Shown: positions 1-9,800, counted from the stretch's first letter. The stretch: DNA of 64,000 bases from Ideonella paludis (GCF_018069865.1 NZ_JAGQDG010000003.1:496001-560000), one strand, 5' to 3'. Translations and numbers: made by a program. Notes: generated from the sequence alone by a model not told the origin.

Positions 1-1
1 C

Positions 2-592
2 GGCATTCGCGACACCCTCTCAGACGCACCCGATATCGACGTGATTGGCGAGGCCAGTGACTACGGCGAGCTGCGCAGCCTGTTGCGCAACGAGAGCTGC
101 GATGTGCTGGTGCTGGACATCAATATGCCGGGCCGCAGTGGGCTGGATGTGCTGCATGTGCTGAAAGACGAGGGCTCGACCATCAAAGTGTTGGTCGTCA
201 GCATGTACCCCGAAGACCAATACGCCATTCGAGCCCTCAAGGCCGGTGCCTATGGCTATGTCAACAAAGGCGGCGACCCGGCGGCCTTGGTGCAGGCCGT
301 GCGCACCGTGGCCCAAGGCCGCAAATATGTGACGCCAGAGATCGCGCAGATGCTGGTGGAGAGCTTGACCACCCCTGATGTGGCCAATGCCCATGAAAAG
401 CTCTCCGACCGCGAGCTTCAAACCTTGGTGATGATCGCCTCGGGCAAGCGGCTCTCAGACATCGCCACTGAGCTGACCCTGTCGCCCAAGACGGTGAGCG
501 TTTACCGCGCCCGCGTGCTGGAGAAGCTGGCCCTGGCCAATAACGCAGAGCTCACGGTGTACGCGATTCGAAACGGGCTGGTGGGCGAGTAG
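2..592 (+). CDS. NarL/FixJ-family response regulator (5' end cut by window)
   Basis: The reading frame is open from base 2, so the start lies upstream of the window and only the last ~196 residues are present. It has a receiver domain with the phospho-acceptor Asp in VLDINMPG and the switch Lys in YVNKGGDP. A C-terminal LuxR-type HTH follows (LSDRELQTLVMIASGK ... LSPKTVSVYRARVLEKL). Proteins of this type are DNA-binding transcription regulators phosphorylated by a cognate histidine kinase. That kinase is not in the window and may lie just upstream. The 3' end runs 41 bp into the 3' end of the convergent methyltransferase gene. The family assignment is secure; the regulated genes cannot be told from here. 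Confidence 0.93.
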   Translation, partial: GIRDTLSDAPDIDVIGEASDYGELRSLLRNESCDVLVLDINMPGRSGLDVLHVLKDEGSTIKVLVVSMYPEDQYAIRALKAGAYGYVNKGGDPAALVQAVRTVAQGRKYVTPEIAQMLVESLTTPDVANAHEKLSDRELQTLVMIASGKRLSDIATELTLSPKTVSVYRARVLEKLALANNAELTVYAIRNGLVGE

Positions 593-1406
593 GCTCGCAG
601 CTGACTTTGGCTTGGCAGCTCTTGCCGCAGGCACGGGCCATCGCAGCGGTACACCGATGAGGCGTGGTCGCGCCAAACGGTGCTTGATACAGCCACACCG
701 GCTTGCCCGGCACGGTCTCTAGCCGGGTGTGAGGCGTCCAGCCCGGCACTTCAAACTCCAGGCTCACCAGCCAGGCGCCGGGGCGCAGCTCGCGCAGCGC
801 CTTGTCGCGCGCCTTGGGCATGCTCTCGGGCCGCTGGAAGAGGTAAACCACATCCAGGCCGCTCCAGTCGGCGGCCCAAATGTCGCCCCGCCGTACCTGG
901 GCAAAGCCACAGCGCCAAGCGCAGGCCCAGCGCAGCGGCGCACTCCACTCCAAGCCACGCAAGTCGGCTTGCGGATACTCGCGGCGCAGCGCCAAGAGGC
1001 CATCGCCCAGGCCGCAGCCTGCATCCAAGACCTTGGCGCTTGCCGGCAAAGGCAGGGCTTGGCCCAGGCCCTGCAGCGCATCTTTGGGTGTGGGAAACAG
1101 CGGCGCATCACCCCAGGTGCTGCGCGGGTAGAGCACGGCCAACACCGCCAGCGGCACCAGCCAGGCCCACGCGGGCCAGGTGCTGATGGCGCCGCCTTGC
1201 AGCATCAACCACGACAGCGGAAAGCCCGCTGCCACCATCAGCCGCCGCCAGCGCTGGCTTTGCTGCAGAGCGATGGCCAGAGACCAGCCCACCGCGACGG
1301 CACCAGCCACCCACACATCGACCCCGAAACGGGGCGCCAAGACCATCAAGGCCCAGGCCGACAGCCAGGTCAGCAAAGCGGGGAGGGGCCAGCGGGAGGT
1401 CAGCAT
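552..1406 (-). CDS. Membrane-anchored class I SAM-dependent methyltransferase
   Basis: A 284-aa protein. The first ~95 residues contain three or four hydrophobic segments (for example LLTWLSAWALMVLAP and AWLVPLAVLAVLY). A Rossmann methyltransferase core follows, with motif I KVLDAGCGLGDGLLAL near residue 125 and a later LDVVYLFQRPESM segment. The substrate is unknown. The start ATG overlaps the stop codon of the upstream prepilin gene by 7 bp, so the two are probably translationally coupled. A methyltransferase next to a prepilin suggests, but does not show, a role in pilin or envelope modification. It is not the PilD-type prepilin N-methylase, which is a membrane peptidase. The last ~14 codons are antisense to the response regulator. 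Confidence 0.8.
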   Translation of the reverse strand: MLTSRWPLPALLTWLSAWALMVLAPRFGVDVWVAGAVAVGWSLAIALQQSQRWRRLMVAAGFPLSWLMLQGGAISTWPAWAWLVPLAVLAVLYPRSTWGDAPLFPTPKDALQGLGQALPLPASAKVLDAGCGLGDGLLALRREYPQADLRGLEWSAPLRWACAWRCGFAQVRRGDIWAADWSGLDVVYLFQRPESMPKARDKALRELRPGAWLVSLEFEVPGWTPHTRLETVPGKPVWLYQAPFGATTPHRCTAAMARACGKSCQAKVSCEPTRPPARFESRTP

Positions 1407-1927
1407 CCGGAGGTGTCCACGGTGACGGTGGGTGCTTGACCAGCCGCCGATGGTGTGCGGTAGGTGACGCTGCAGGTCAAAGGATTGCTGGCAGCGATCA
1501 AGCCCATCGGTGTGCCCACCACGGCCGGCCAGTTGTAAAGGTCCACAAAGCCAGCGTGGTTCATCAGGGCGGGCAAACCACCACCTTGGCCCGTTCGGTC
1601 ATCCCAGGGATAGCCGAACTGCAGGCGATGGGTGACGCCATCGATCACGACACGCGGTTGGGCCGCTGCGTGATAGTTGAGCTTGATATCGCAAGTCGGC
1701 GAGATCACACACTTGGCATGCACCGTGTGCAGCGCGTCATACACGGCGGCTTCCATGCCCTTCACAGCGGCGATGCGCGCATCGCGTCGCATGTCCATGA
1801 ACTTGGGCAATGCCACCGCAGCCAGAATGCCCAATATGACGATCACCACGATCAGCTCGATCAAGGTGAAGCCCCGCGCGCTCAACTGGCGGGGTAAGGC
1901 GGCAAGGCGGGGCGGCAGGCGTGACAT
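1400..1927 (-). CDS. MshA-like type IV prepilin
   Basis: A 175-aa protein with a type III signal sequence: an 18-residue basic leader ending in Gly, then FTLIELIVVIVILGILAAVA, with Glu at mature position 5. The next stretch, LPKFMDMRRDARIAAVKGM, resembles MSHA pilins (PKFIDLQxDAR) more than PilA. A disulphide-type C-terminal loop is bounded by CSVTYR and TSGC. The protein is probably processed by a PilD peptidase and assembled at the inner membrane. It is a paralogue of the two tandem prepilins at 61.8-62.9 kb, sharing the C-S/K-V-S/T-Y and SGC signatures. It overlaps the downstream methyltransferase gene by 7 bp. Confidence 0.92.
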   Translation of the reverse strand: MSRLPPRLAALPRQLSARGFTLIELIVVIVILGILAAVALPKFMDMRRDARIAAVKGMEAAVYDALHTVHAKCVISPTCDIKLNYHAAAQPRVVIDGVTHRLQFGYPWDDRTGQGGGLPALMNHAGFVDLYNWPAVVGTPMGLIAASNPLTCSVTYRTPSAAGQAPTVTVDTSGC

Positions 1928-2024
1928 GACCGCCTGATTGTGAGAGGCGGGCGACGACTTAAAGCGCGAAAAAGCGCGGGCCTTGCCGCCTTCAAGTGCC
2001 GCGAACCAGCGCTTGGCTCCCCGC

Positions 2025-2573
2025 TCAATGCCCGCTGTGGCCTGCCGCCTTGTCCGGTCCGCCTTCGCGGGTCAGGCGCTCGGCAAACGAGATGCCGATG
2101 GCCGACAGCACGAAGGTGAAGTGGATGACGGCAATCATGGTCACCACCTGCACGCTGGCCAAGGTCAGCTCGCCGCTGAGGTAGGTCTTCAAGGCGTGCA
2201 CGCCCGAGATGGAGATGATGGCAAACGCCAACTTCAGCTTCAGGTTATAGGTGTTCACATGGTCCAGCCAGTCCGGCTTTTTCATGTCGCTCTTGTCAAA
2301 GTGCCCCGTCGTCACAAACAAAGAGACGCCGGCCAAAGCCACCACCCACACCAACTGCGCCACCATGGTCATGTCGACCAGCTCCAACACCTTGATGATC
2401 AGGTCGATCTTTTGCAGATCGCCAAACAGCAAGGTGTTCATCAGCTTGTAGGTCTCAAGCAGGAACTTGCCCAAGATGCCGAAAATAATGCCGACCAAGC
2501 CGACATAGAAAAACAGCATCGTGAACCGCATGCGATACAGCAGCGACCCAACCTCCGACAAAATCTTGTCCAT
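2025..2573 (-). CDS. YqhA/UPF0114 family integral membrane protein
   Basis: About 182 aa. The start chosen is the ATG at MDKILSEVGSLLYRMRF, preceded by AAAGG. An upstream in-frame start at 2615 would only add a 14-residue unconserved leader. Four hydrophobic segments are visible: MLFFYVGLVGIIFGILGKF, VAQLVWVVALAGVSLFV, KLAFAIISISGVHAL and VTMIAVIHFTFVLSAIGI. A conserved TTGHFDKSDMKKPDWLDHVN loop lies between them. This matches the YqhA family (TIGR00645-type), whose molecular function is not established. It is a stand-alone gene here and the tail is His/Gly-rich (GPDKAAGHSGH). Confidence 0.9.
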   Translation of the reverse strand: MDKILSEVGSLLYRMRFTMLFFYVGLVGIIFGILGKFLLETYKLMNTLLFGDLQKIDLIIKVLELVDMTMVAQLVWVVALAGVSLFVTTGHFDKSDMKKPDWLDHVNTYNLKLKLAFAIISISGVHALKTYLSGELTLASVQVVTMIAVIHFTFVLSAIGISFAERLTREGGPDKAAGHSGH

Positions 2574-2675
2574 TCCGAACCTTTTGGTGGCAACGCTTGG
2601 GCGCACCGCGCGCAAGCCAATGGGCCGGATGATAGTGGGCTGGCGTTTCAGCGGGCCGACAGGGGCAATAGTCCG

Positions 2676-3095
2676 CTAAGCGGAAGCTAGCGCGTCGGCC
2701 ACCTGCTGGGCGGCAGCGATGAGGTCGCCGACGAGGCGCTCATCCACTTCCAGCAAGCCTTCATACTCACCCAGATTGCGTTTGTTGTGACACAAGTCCA
2801 GCACGCGCCAGACCGCTGGCCCCAGGCCCAGCGTATGCGGCAGCACCTGAAACACGATGTAGCGATTGCTGGCCCGATAGCCCTTGGCGCGAAGTGCTGC
2901 AAGACACAAGGCATGCGCAGCGTTGTAGGCCAGGTCAAAGCGGCTCTCAATCGCAAGCGCTGTGTTAGCCGCGTCCAGCAAACGTGCGCGCCCGGTGCGC
3001 AGCAGCCCGGCAATCTCCGCCGCGTCGGGGGGTTCAGGCTTGAGCGAGCCGCCGCTTCGGCTCAGGTTTTCAAGGGGTGATGACGGTGGGCTCAT
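2676..3095 (-). CDS. HEPN-domain-like protein, partner of nucleotidyltransferase
   Basis: About 139 aa from the ATG at 3095, which has a good AGGAG 10 nt upstream; a longer frame starts at 3119. The protein is helical and carries FDLAYNAAHALCLAALRAKGY and CHNKRNLGEYEG, the usual look of HEPN proteins encoded beside MNT nucleotidyltransferases. The canonical R-x4-6-H catalytic motif is not clearly intact. It overlaps the end of the upstream nucleotidyltransferase gene by 26 bp, so the two are almost certainly co-translated. MNT/HEPN pairs can act as toxin-antitoxin or defence modules; that role here is inference. Confidence 0.75.
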   Translation of the reverse strand: MSPPSSPLENLSRSGGSLKPEPPDAAEIAGLLRTGRARLLDAANTALAIESRFDLAYNAAHALCLAALRAKGYRASNRYIVFQVLPHTLGLGPAVWRVLDLCHNKRNLGEYEGLLEVDERLVGDLIAAAQQVADALASA

Positions 3096-3720
3096 GGGGT
3101 GAGGGCTCCTGTTCGCCAAGCAGCCAAATCTTGGGCTGTTGCATCACGCGGGTGAGGAAGGCATTGTCCCCTTGCTGCCGCCGCTGAAACTCGGCCTCGC
3201 TGTAGAGCACTGGGTTGATGGCTCGGGCCAGTGTGTGGCGGGCGCCTTCCAGCGCACCCAACACCTCACCATAGGTTAAGGCATCGCTCACCACCAGCAG
3301 GTCAATGTCGCTTGCAGCAGTGTCTTGCTGCTTGGCCACAGAGCCAAACACAAAGGCACGTACGATCTGGCCGGCCAATGGCGCCAGGGCTTGGTGCAGC
3401 ACATCCGCCAGCCCCATGGTCTTGAGCACCAGCCCACGCAGCTCTGCAAACACCGGCGACGCGGCATTGGCCTGATAGTGCTTTTGATTGCCCTGCCTGC
3501 GCACGGTGAGCAAGCCCGCAGCAGCCAAGCCCGCCAGCTCCCGTTGCACCGCGCCTGCGCCCGTCTGCGCCAGCGCGATCACCTCGTTGGTGTAGAAGCT
3601 GCGATCGGGTGTACCGAACATCACCCCCAGCACCCGTTGGCGCGCCTTTGAGAACAGTGCGTCGGCGAGGGGGAGAGGTGCGGGATGGTTGATGTTCGTA
3701 CCCATAATGGGTTTGATCAT
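3070..3720 (-). CDS. HTH-fused MNT-type nucleotidyltransferase
   Basis: About 216 aa. An N-terminal winged-helix-like segment (SKARQRVLGVMFGTPDRSFYTNEV ... GAVQRELAGLAAAGLLTV) precedes a minimal nucleotidyltransferase domain. Its core is VFGSVAKQQ followed by SDIDLLVVSD, i.e. the GS and D-x-D catalytic motifs. It is the first gene of a pair with the HEPN-like gene. The start is uncertain: ATG at 3720 has no clear ribosome-binding site, and ATG at 3705 is also in frame. Two 13-bp palindromic repeats lie at the promoter/start, consistent with autoregulation by the HTH. Confidence 0.82.
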   Translation of the reverse strand: MIKPIMGTNINHPAPLPLADALFSKARQRVLGVMFGTPDRSFYTNEVIALAQTGAGAVQRELAGLAAAGLLTVRRQGNQKHYQANAASPVFAELRGLVLKTMGLADVLHQALAPLAGQIVRAFVFGSVAKQQDTAASDIDLLVVSDALTYGEVLGALEGARHTLARAINPVLYSEAEFQRRQQGDNAFLTRVMQQPKIWLLGEQEPSPHEPTVITP

Positions 3721-3733
3721 ACCTAAATTGGGT
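3700..3733. promoter_or_regulatory. Paired palindromic operator candidate for the HTH-nucleotidyltransferase
   Basis: ACCCATAATGGGT (3700-3712) is a palindrome, and a related ACCTAAATTGGGT lies at 3721-3733. Their starts are 21 bp apart, close to two helical turns. They straddle the proposed start codon of the HTH-nucleotidyltransferase gene. The arrangement suits a dimeric repressor bound on one DNA face. The sequence is seen directly; the operator role is inferred. Confidence 0.5.
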
Positions 3734-3819
3734 TTTTGTGTCGTATGATTTGTGCTGCGGTGACTGGGGCAAGTGGCACAGAAACGCATGCAGACCGCAC
3801 CCCTGCTTGAGGCAAGCTG

Positions 3820-4461
3820 ATGGTTTCGAAATTGGCAACGGAAGATGAGCTGAAGTCCATGCTGGAACAGTCATGGGCGCTGGACGAAGACTTGACCCAA
3901 TTGATGGCTGCATTGCCAGACCCTGTCAACCGCCGGCAGACCATAGTCCGAGGAATGGCGAGTACATCTCACAGCCACTACCGTTCTCAGCGGGCTTTGA
4001 TGGAGATCGGGACGACCCCGACGATTCTTGCTCTCGTGCGTCTTCACTATGAAAGCGTCATCCGATCTCTTTGGTACGCCACCGGGGCGACCGACGACTG
4101 GATCGACCGTATGACGTTGGAGAACTCGAAGGAGAACGGTGAGCCAGTGATGGGGCCACCTGTAGATGCCATGTTGAAGCGCTTAGATGAGGTCTTGCCT
4201 CCTCATGTCAGTGCTTCGTTGCGAGTCTTGAAGGATGCCTCATGGAAGCCCATGAACTCCTTTGTTCACGGTGGCCTTCACGCCATCCTTACAGGGCTCT
4301 TCGATGCCTACACGCCGTACCACTGTATTTGCGTTCTGAAGAACGCGAACGGGCTGGCACTCATGAATACCCAATCGCTAGTCATCGTTTGCAATCAAAA
4401 GGGCACACGCGGGCTGATTGCGGCCCTGCAGCAGAGGCACATGAGCTGTCTGCCTGAGTAG
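3820..4461 (+). CDS. Conserved-looking hypothetical protein, 213 aa
   Basis: I do not recognise a named family with confidence. The start ATG has GAGG at 7 nt spacing. The product is soluble, with no signal peptide and no clear membrane segment. It is predicted largely helical, with conserved-looking blocks VRLHYESVIRSLWYATGATD and KPMNSFVHGGLHAI; the latter His-Gly-Gly-x-His recalls HEPN-like or abortive-infection-type helical proteins, but this is weak. Its codon use is less GC-biased than the flanking glnS. It is divergent from the HTH-nucleotidyltransferase/HEPN pair and convergent with glnS, which hints at a small accessory island. Confidence 0.72.
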   Translation: MVSKLATEDELKSMLEQSWALDEDLTQLMAALPDPVNRRQTIVRGMASTSHSHYRSQRALMEIGTTPTILALVRLHYESVIRSLWYATGATDDWIDRMTLENSKENGEPVMGPPVDAMLKRLDEVLPPHVSASLRVLKDASWKPMNSFVHGGLHAILTGLFDAYTPYHCICVLKNANGLALMNTQSLVIVCNQKGTRGLIAALQQRHMSCLPE

Positions 4462-4528
4462 GCCAGACTGACTCTTAATGATCGCACTACCGATCCATCA
4501 GCCGCAGTTCGATCACTCTAGTCGATGG

Positions 4529-6373
4529 CTACTTCCCCCACGAATCCTTCAAGCCCGTCACCCGATTGAACACCACCTTGCCGCCCACGCCGTGGTCCTT
4601 GCGGTCGGCCACAAAGTAGCCGTGGCGCTCGAACTGGAACTTCTGGTCGGGCTGCGCAGCGGCGAGGGAGGGCTCGACGATGGCGGTGATGACTTTGAGG
4701 CTGTTGGGGTTCAGGGCTTGCAAGAAGTCTTTGCCACCGGCGTCGGGCTGGGGCTCAGAGAAGAGGCGGTCGTAGAGGCGCACTTCGGCGGGCACGCCGT
4801 CGGCCACGGCCACCCAGGTGATGGCGGCTTTGGCTTTGACGCTGTCGGCGCCTGGGGTGCCACTCTTGGTGTCGGGGATGACCTTGGCCAGCACTTCGGT
4901 GACTTGGCCGTTGGCGTCGCGGGTGCAGCCGGTGCACTCCACCACATAGCCGCCTTTGAGGCGCACGAGGTTGCCAGGGAAGAGGCGCTTGTAGCCCTTG
5001 GGCGGGGTTTCTTCAAAGTCTTCGCGCTCGATCCAGACTTCGTTGCCGATCAAGAACTGCCGCTCGGGCGGCGGGGTTTGGCCTTCGGGCACGGCGCTGG
5101 CGGGCAGGGCGGGCTGGGTGCAGGGCTCGGTGTAGCCAGGCGCGCCAAAGACTTCGGCCCAGTTGGTGAGCACCAGTTTGACCGGGTCGAGCACGGCCAT
5201 GCCACGGTGGGCTTTGTGCTCCAGGTCGTCGCGCAGGCAGCCTTCGAGCACCGAGTAGTCGAGCCAGCTATTGGTTTTGCTGGCGCCACTGTCGTCGGCC
5301 ATTTTGCGGATGGCTGCGGGTGTGTAGCCGCGGCGGCGCAGGCCGGCCAAGGTGGGCATGCGGGGGTCGTCCCAGCCCTGCACATGGCCTTCGTCCACCA
5401 GTTGCTTGAGCTTGCGCTTGCTGGTGATCACATAGCTCAGGTTGAGCCGGCCAAACTCATACTGCTTGGGCAGCGGGTGCTGCAGCAGGCCGCCCACCTG
5501 GCGGCCGTCGGGCAGGGTGACGGTCTCAGCCAGACGCTCCAGCAGCCAGTCGTAGAAGGGGCGCTGGTCTTCAAACTCCAGCGTGCAGATGCTGTGGCTG
5601 ATGCGCTCCAGTGCGTCTTCAATCGGGTGGGCATAGGTGTACATCGGGTAGATGCACCATTTGTCGCCGGTGTTGTGGTGGGTGGCGCGGCGGATGCGGT
5701 AGAGCGCCGGGTCGCGCAGGTTGATGTTGGGGCTGGCCATGTCGATCTTGGCCCGCAGCACCATGGCGCCGTCGGGGTGCTGGCCGTCGCGCATTTCTCT
5801 GAAGCGCGCCAGGTTTTCCGCCGGGGTGCGGCCACGGAAGGGGCTGTCGACGCCAGGCTTGCTAAAGTCGCCTCGACTGGCGCGCATTTGCTCAGGCGTT
5901 TGCTCGTCCACATAGGCTAGGCCGCGCTCGATCAGCAGCTCGGCCGCCTGGTACATGAAGTCGAAGTAGTTGCTGGCGTAGAACTTGTGGCTGGTCCCGT
6001 GGGCGTCCCAATTCCAGCCCAGCCACTGCACCATCTCTTCGATGGCGTCCACGTATTCCTGCTCTTCTTTCTCGGGGTTGGTGTCGTCAAAGCGCAGGTG
6101 GCAGACCCCGCCAAAGTCGCGCGCCAAGCCAAAGTTCAGGCAAATGCTTTTGGCGTGCCCAATGTGCAGATAGCCATTGGGCTCCGGCGGAAAGCGCAGG
6201 CGCACTCGCGCCGGGTCCGGCTGGCCTGCCGCATGGTGGGAGGCATCACCCGGGCTGCCCGCAAAGCGACGCTGCTCGTACGTGCCCGCCTGCTGGTCGC
6301 GCTCGATGATGGCGCGCAAGAAATTGGCAGGGGCGGGCTTGGCCGCAGCGTCGGTGGGGCGATGGTCGCTCAT
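4529..6373 (-). CDS. glnS: Glutaminyl-tRNA synthetase
   Basis: A 614-aa class I aminoacyl-tRNA synthetase that charges tRNA-Gln with glutamine in the cytoplasm. The catalytic core has the HIGH motif in PEPNGYLHIGHAKSICLNFG and the KMSKS equivalent in SYVITSKRKL. DDTNPEKEEQEYVDAI and the GlnRS-type C-terminal beta-barrel anticodon domain are present. The protein is slightly longer than E. coli GlnRS because of an N-terminal Ala/Pro extension and small insertions. It is a monocistronic minus-strand gene. Confidence 0.97.
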   Translation of the reverse strand: MSDHRPTDAAAKPAPANFLRAIIERDQQAGTYEQRRFAGSPGDASHHAAGQPDPARVRLRFPPEPNGYLHIGHAKSICLNFGLARDFGGVCHLRFDDTNPEKEEQEYVDAIEEMVQWLGWNWDAHGTSHKFYASNYFDFMYQAAELLIERGLAYVDEQTPEQMRASRGDFSKPGVDSPFRGRTPAENLARFREMRDGQHPDGAMVLRAKIDMASPNINLRDPALYRIRRATHHNTGDKWCIYPMYTYAHPIEDALERISHSICTLEFEDQRPFYDWLLERLAETVTLPDGRQVGGLLQHPLPKQYEFGRLNLSYVITSKRKLKQLVDEGHVQGWDDPRMPTLAGLRRRGYTPAAIRKMADDSGASKTNSWLDYSVLEGCLRDDLEHKAHRGMAVLDPVKLVLTNWAEVFGAPGYTEPCTQPALPASAVPEGQTPPPERQFLIGNEVWIEREDFEETPPKGYKRLFPGNLVRLKGGYVVECTGCTRDANGQVTEVLAKVIPDTKSGTPGADSVKAKAAITWVAVADGVPAEVRLYDRLFSEPQPDAGGKDFLQALNPNSLKVITAIVEPSLAAAQPDQKFQFERHGYFVADRKDHGVGGKVVFNRVTGLKDSWGK

Positions 6374-6473
6374 AGAGGGGCGTGCCGGGGGTGCCCGGCG
6401 GTCTTTGAAGTGAGCGCTGATTGTAGCCAGCGCCCCTGTGCCCGCAGGTGCGGCGGCGGCCCCTAGTCAGGGC

Positions 6474-6752
6474 TCAGCGTGGGCCGCGCAGCTTGGCGGC
6501 TTCGGCCTCCACCATGCGCTGGCGCCAGCCGTCACGGCTAAGGCTCAGCCAAGTGCCCAGGGCATGGAAGAACAAGCCCACGCCCCAGCCCAGCAAGGGG
6601 AAGAGGTTCCAGTGCGCGTCGCGCTGCTGGGCCAGCAGGTAGAGGCCCAGGTTGACCAGCACATAGATGGCGGCATGGGTCATCAGGCCGATCTTGCGGT
6701 TCACGCGGTCTTCGGCTTGGGCGTAGAGGTCCGGGGTGTGGGTCGTGCTCAT
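6474..6752 (-). CDS. Small 2TM-domain membrane protein
   Basis: A 92-aa protein starting at an ATG with AGGAG upstream. It has two hydrophobic segments (THAAIYVLVNLGLYLLA and NLFPLLGWGVGLFFHALG) preceded by AEDRVNRKIGLMTHAAIY, typical of the 2TM domain found alone or attached to LytTR-family sensors. The function is unknown. The gene lies upstream of glnS on the same strand with a 100-bp gap. Confidence 0.82.
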   Translation of the reverse strand: MSTTHTPDLYAQAEDRVNRKIGLMTHAAIYVLVNLGLYLLAQQRDAHWNLFPLLGWGVGLFFHALGTWLSLSRDGWRQRMVEAEAAKLRGPR

Positions 6753-6813
6753 GCGGGGCTCCTGAGGGGGTGAATCAATGATGAGTCAGTGCCTGCATGG
6801 TGCACCCCGCAGA

Positions 6814-6844
6814 ACGCCTCGTCGCGCGGTGTGCGACGAGGCGT
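6814..6844 (-). terminator. Hairpin terminator downstream of first PilY1-like gene
   Basis: A perfect 12-bp inverted repeat (ACGCCTCGTCGC at 6814-6825 and its complement at 6833-6844) encloses a 7-nt loop. It lies 50 bp past the stop of the PilY1-like gene that ends at 6896. The T-tract on the minus strand is weak. Confidence 0.65.
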
Positions 6845-6895
6845 CTGTCGAGGGCGCGAACGGTCAGCTCGCGGCGTGAATGGCGGTCAGAGCGC

Positions 6896-9800
6896 TCAGT
6901 ACTTCTCGCGCCAAGACATGCGGCCGAGCTTGGAGGGGTTGGCGTGGGTCAAGGCCTTGCTGTTGGAGGGGGCCATGCTGCTGCTCCCACTGCTGCTGCC
7001 GCCTGACCAGGAGTTGGCTTGGCCGGTGTCCTGGCCCAAGCTGGGCAAGAGCAAGGAGATTTGCTGCGCCTGCGTAGAGGCCGAGCGCAGCAGGGCCGGT
7101 GGGCCAAACTGCGAGCCGCTGACCGCCATGCTGGTGGGCGAGATGGGCTTGTCGGAGTCGGCGTCAAAGCGGTCCTGGCCGTCGATATTGCCGTCGCCGT
7201 TGGTGTCGAAGGCGACCAGGGCGCTGTAGCCATGCAGCGGGTCCACCTCATTGAGCCAAGACCGAGGGCCTGTGCAGATATTGGTGGCGCGGTCGGGCGT
7301 GGTGGGCCGCACGGACGAGAACATGACCAAGCCCGTGGGCTGCTGGCGGGGCGCCCCGACGCCGTGCTCAAAGCCCTGCAGGTTGACGCGCCAGCCCAGC
7401 GCGCTGTCATTGGTGTAATCGATGGTGGTGGGCTTCAGGGCGCGGTACTCCACGCCGTTGATCACGCGGTTGGTCTCGTAGTTGATGGTGGTCAGGTTGC
7501 CCTGCGACACGCTGCTGCCCTTGCCCTTGTCCAAGATGCCGTAGATGGACTGCGTGGCGACATTGGGCGAGCCCAGCAAGGGCGAGATCGCGGCCCCAGT
7601 GGCAAAGACCACCTGCCAGCAGCGTTTGGCATTGGCCTTGGCCTCGGCGGCCCCGCAGTTCTTGGCCAGCGGGTTCATGGTGACAAAGGGCGCCTGGGTG
7701 ATGGGCTGTTGCTCATCGGTCTTGAACAGGCGGGTGGCCTTGACGGCGCTGGGCGTGCGCACATCAAAGCGCCAGAGGTTGCCCTTGATGTCGCCGGCAT
7801 AGACCACATCGATCTTGCCGTCGTGGTCGATGTCCACGGGCGTGGGGGTGCTCAGGCCGTTGTCGAAGGCCACCTCGGGCTCGGTCTCGATGCCGGACCA
7901 CACGTTCTTGTCGCCGATGGACCAGGCACGGTAGGTGACGTTCTCGTCCGCGCGGTCCAGATAGAAGGCATACAGCACCGGCGTACCCGTGCCGCTGTTA
8001 TCAGCCCCGCCGAACTTGCGGTCGTTGCTGTCAATGCCGTTGCCCACCAGCACTGCACTGCGGGCGTCGCCCAGCTTGACCATTTGGGCCGAGCTTTGGC
8101 CGGTGCTGTTGTCGGGCTGGCTGATGATGTAGCCCAGGTCTTTGAGGGCGGGTGCGCTGGCATTGGTGAACTCGAAGAGCACGCCCTTGCCTTGCTTGAG
8201 CTCGGTTTGGCTGACATCCAGCGCCGTGATGGCTCGGGCACCGCGGCCATAGAGGATCACCGCCACCGCGCGCCAGTCGGGCTTGCTGTCGGAGCCGGTG
8301 TTGGCATGGCCAATGATGGGCACGTTGTCCACAAAGTAGGGCTTGCTGCGAATCTCCGCGATGTTGAGGTCGCTGTAGTCGGCGGCCCGGCGCAGCATCA
8401 CATCGGGCACAAAAGTCCAGGCCTCGCGCAGAGAGTCCCCCGTGGCCTCATAGGCGTGCAGGGCGCCATCATTGCCGCCGTAGATGGCCAGCGGGTAGGC
8501 GCGCGGCAAGGTCTTGCGGTACTCGGTGAAACCCGGGAAATGCGCCTCTGGGCGAGACTCGGAAGCCCAGGTCGGCAGCACCACGGGCGCGGAGTTGATC
8601 ACCGGCCCCAGCGTGTAGCCATTGCGGGCTCTGAAGCCACTGGCGTCGGTGCCCTTGAGGTACTCCAGCCGCGCCGCGCCGCGGCTGTCGGCCACGCGCT
8701 TGGCGTCGAGATTCAAAGCCTGGCGCTGCACATCGCTGAGGTTGGCCCAGATCAGCTCGGTCACGGCTTGCGGTGCGAGGTTGGCGGTGGGCTGGGCGGT
8801 GAAGACATTGCGCTGGCCGGGGGCCGGCGTGTTGCTCTGGGCTGACGCGTACTCAGTGGCCAGCAACTGGCCGCTTTGGTTGAGGTTAAAGGCCCAGAGG
8901 TCGCCGCTGAAGTGCTGCAAAGACCAGCGGCCCTGCACGATTTGCGTGCGTGGGTCGCGGCTGCTCAGGCTGCTGTGGGTCAGGCGCGGGGTGGTGGCCG
9001 AGGTGAAGGCCGCATAGCCAGTCGTCAGGCCACCGGGCGACATGATCTTGGTGGCGGTTTGTTCCTCCGAGAAGCCGTCTCCCGAGCGATCAATGGCCCG
9101 GCTCTTCAGCAGCACGGTGGCCTCGGTCGGGCAGTCAGGCACGGCGGGCGCTTTGGTGGCGACGCAAACCTGGATGGGGTCGCCGTCATAGGTCAAGTCC
9201 ACCCCGAATGCGGCCTCCTGGGGCAAGGTGCCGGCCGATTGGAACTCCAGCGTGATCTTCAGCGCCGGGTACTCCGAATAGGGAATGCCGGTGGGGTCGG
9301 AGGCCGTGGGGCCAATGTCCATCACATAGCTGCCCTGCGCAAACTTGCGCTTGGGCGTGTATTTGTCGGGCAGCAATGCGCCGTTGGCATCGCGCAGAGT
9401 GACGAGCACGTCGGTCAGCCCATCGGCGCCTCCCCAAGGCAGGCTGGGGCTCAAGCGCAGTTGGCCCCAAGCATTGACCTTGGCGCGGCTGCTGTCGCAC
9501 TGGAAGTAATCCAGCCGGGGGTCAAAGGTCAGCTCGGTTTCCTTGGGCACGGAGATCGTCTTGCAGAGACCGCCGTCGTTCACGTCAAAGATGGCGGCAT
9601 TGGCGTCGTCACCAATCACCAGCAGGCAGTCCTTGCGGGTCGGGTCGAACTGGGTGCTGTAGGGGTAGATCGATGCAGAGGTCCAGGTGCCGCAACTGCT
9701 ATCGGTTTTAGCGTCATAGCATCCGATCTTGTTGGCGTAGCCCGCCGCATAAAGCTTGCTGCCCTTGATCGCATTGAGGTTGTGATACATCGAGCCATAG

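Noticed and set aside
4478-5920. 480-codon plus-strand frame
   Set aside because: Antisense to glnS, which is unambiguous.
7019-8845. 608-codon plus-strand open frame
   Set aside because: Antisense to PilY1 copy 1 with no recognisable motifs.
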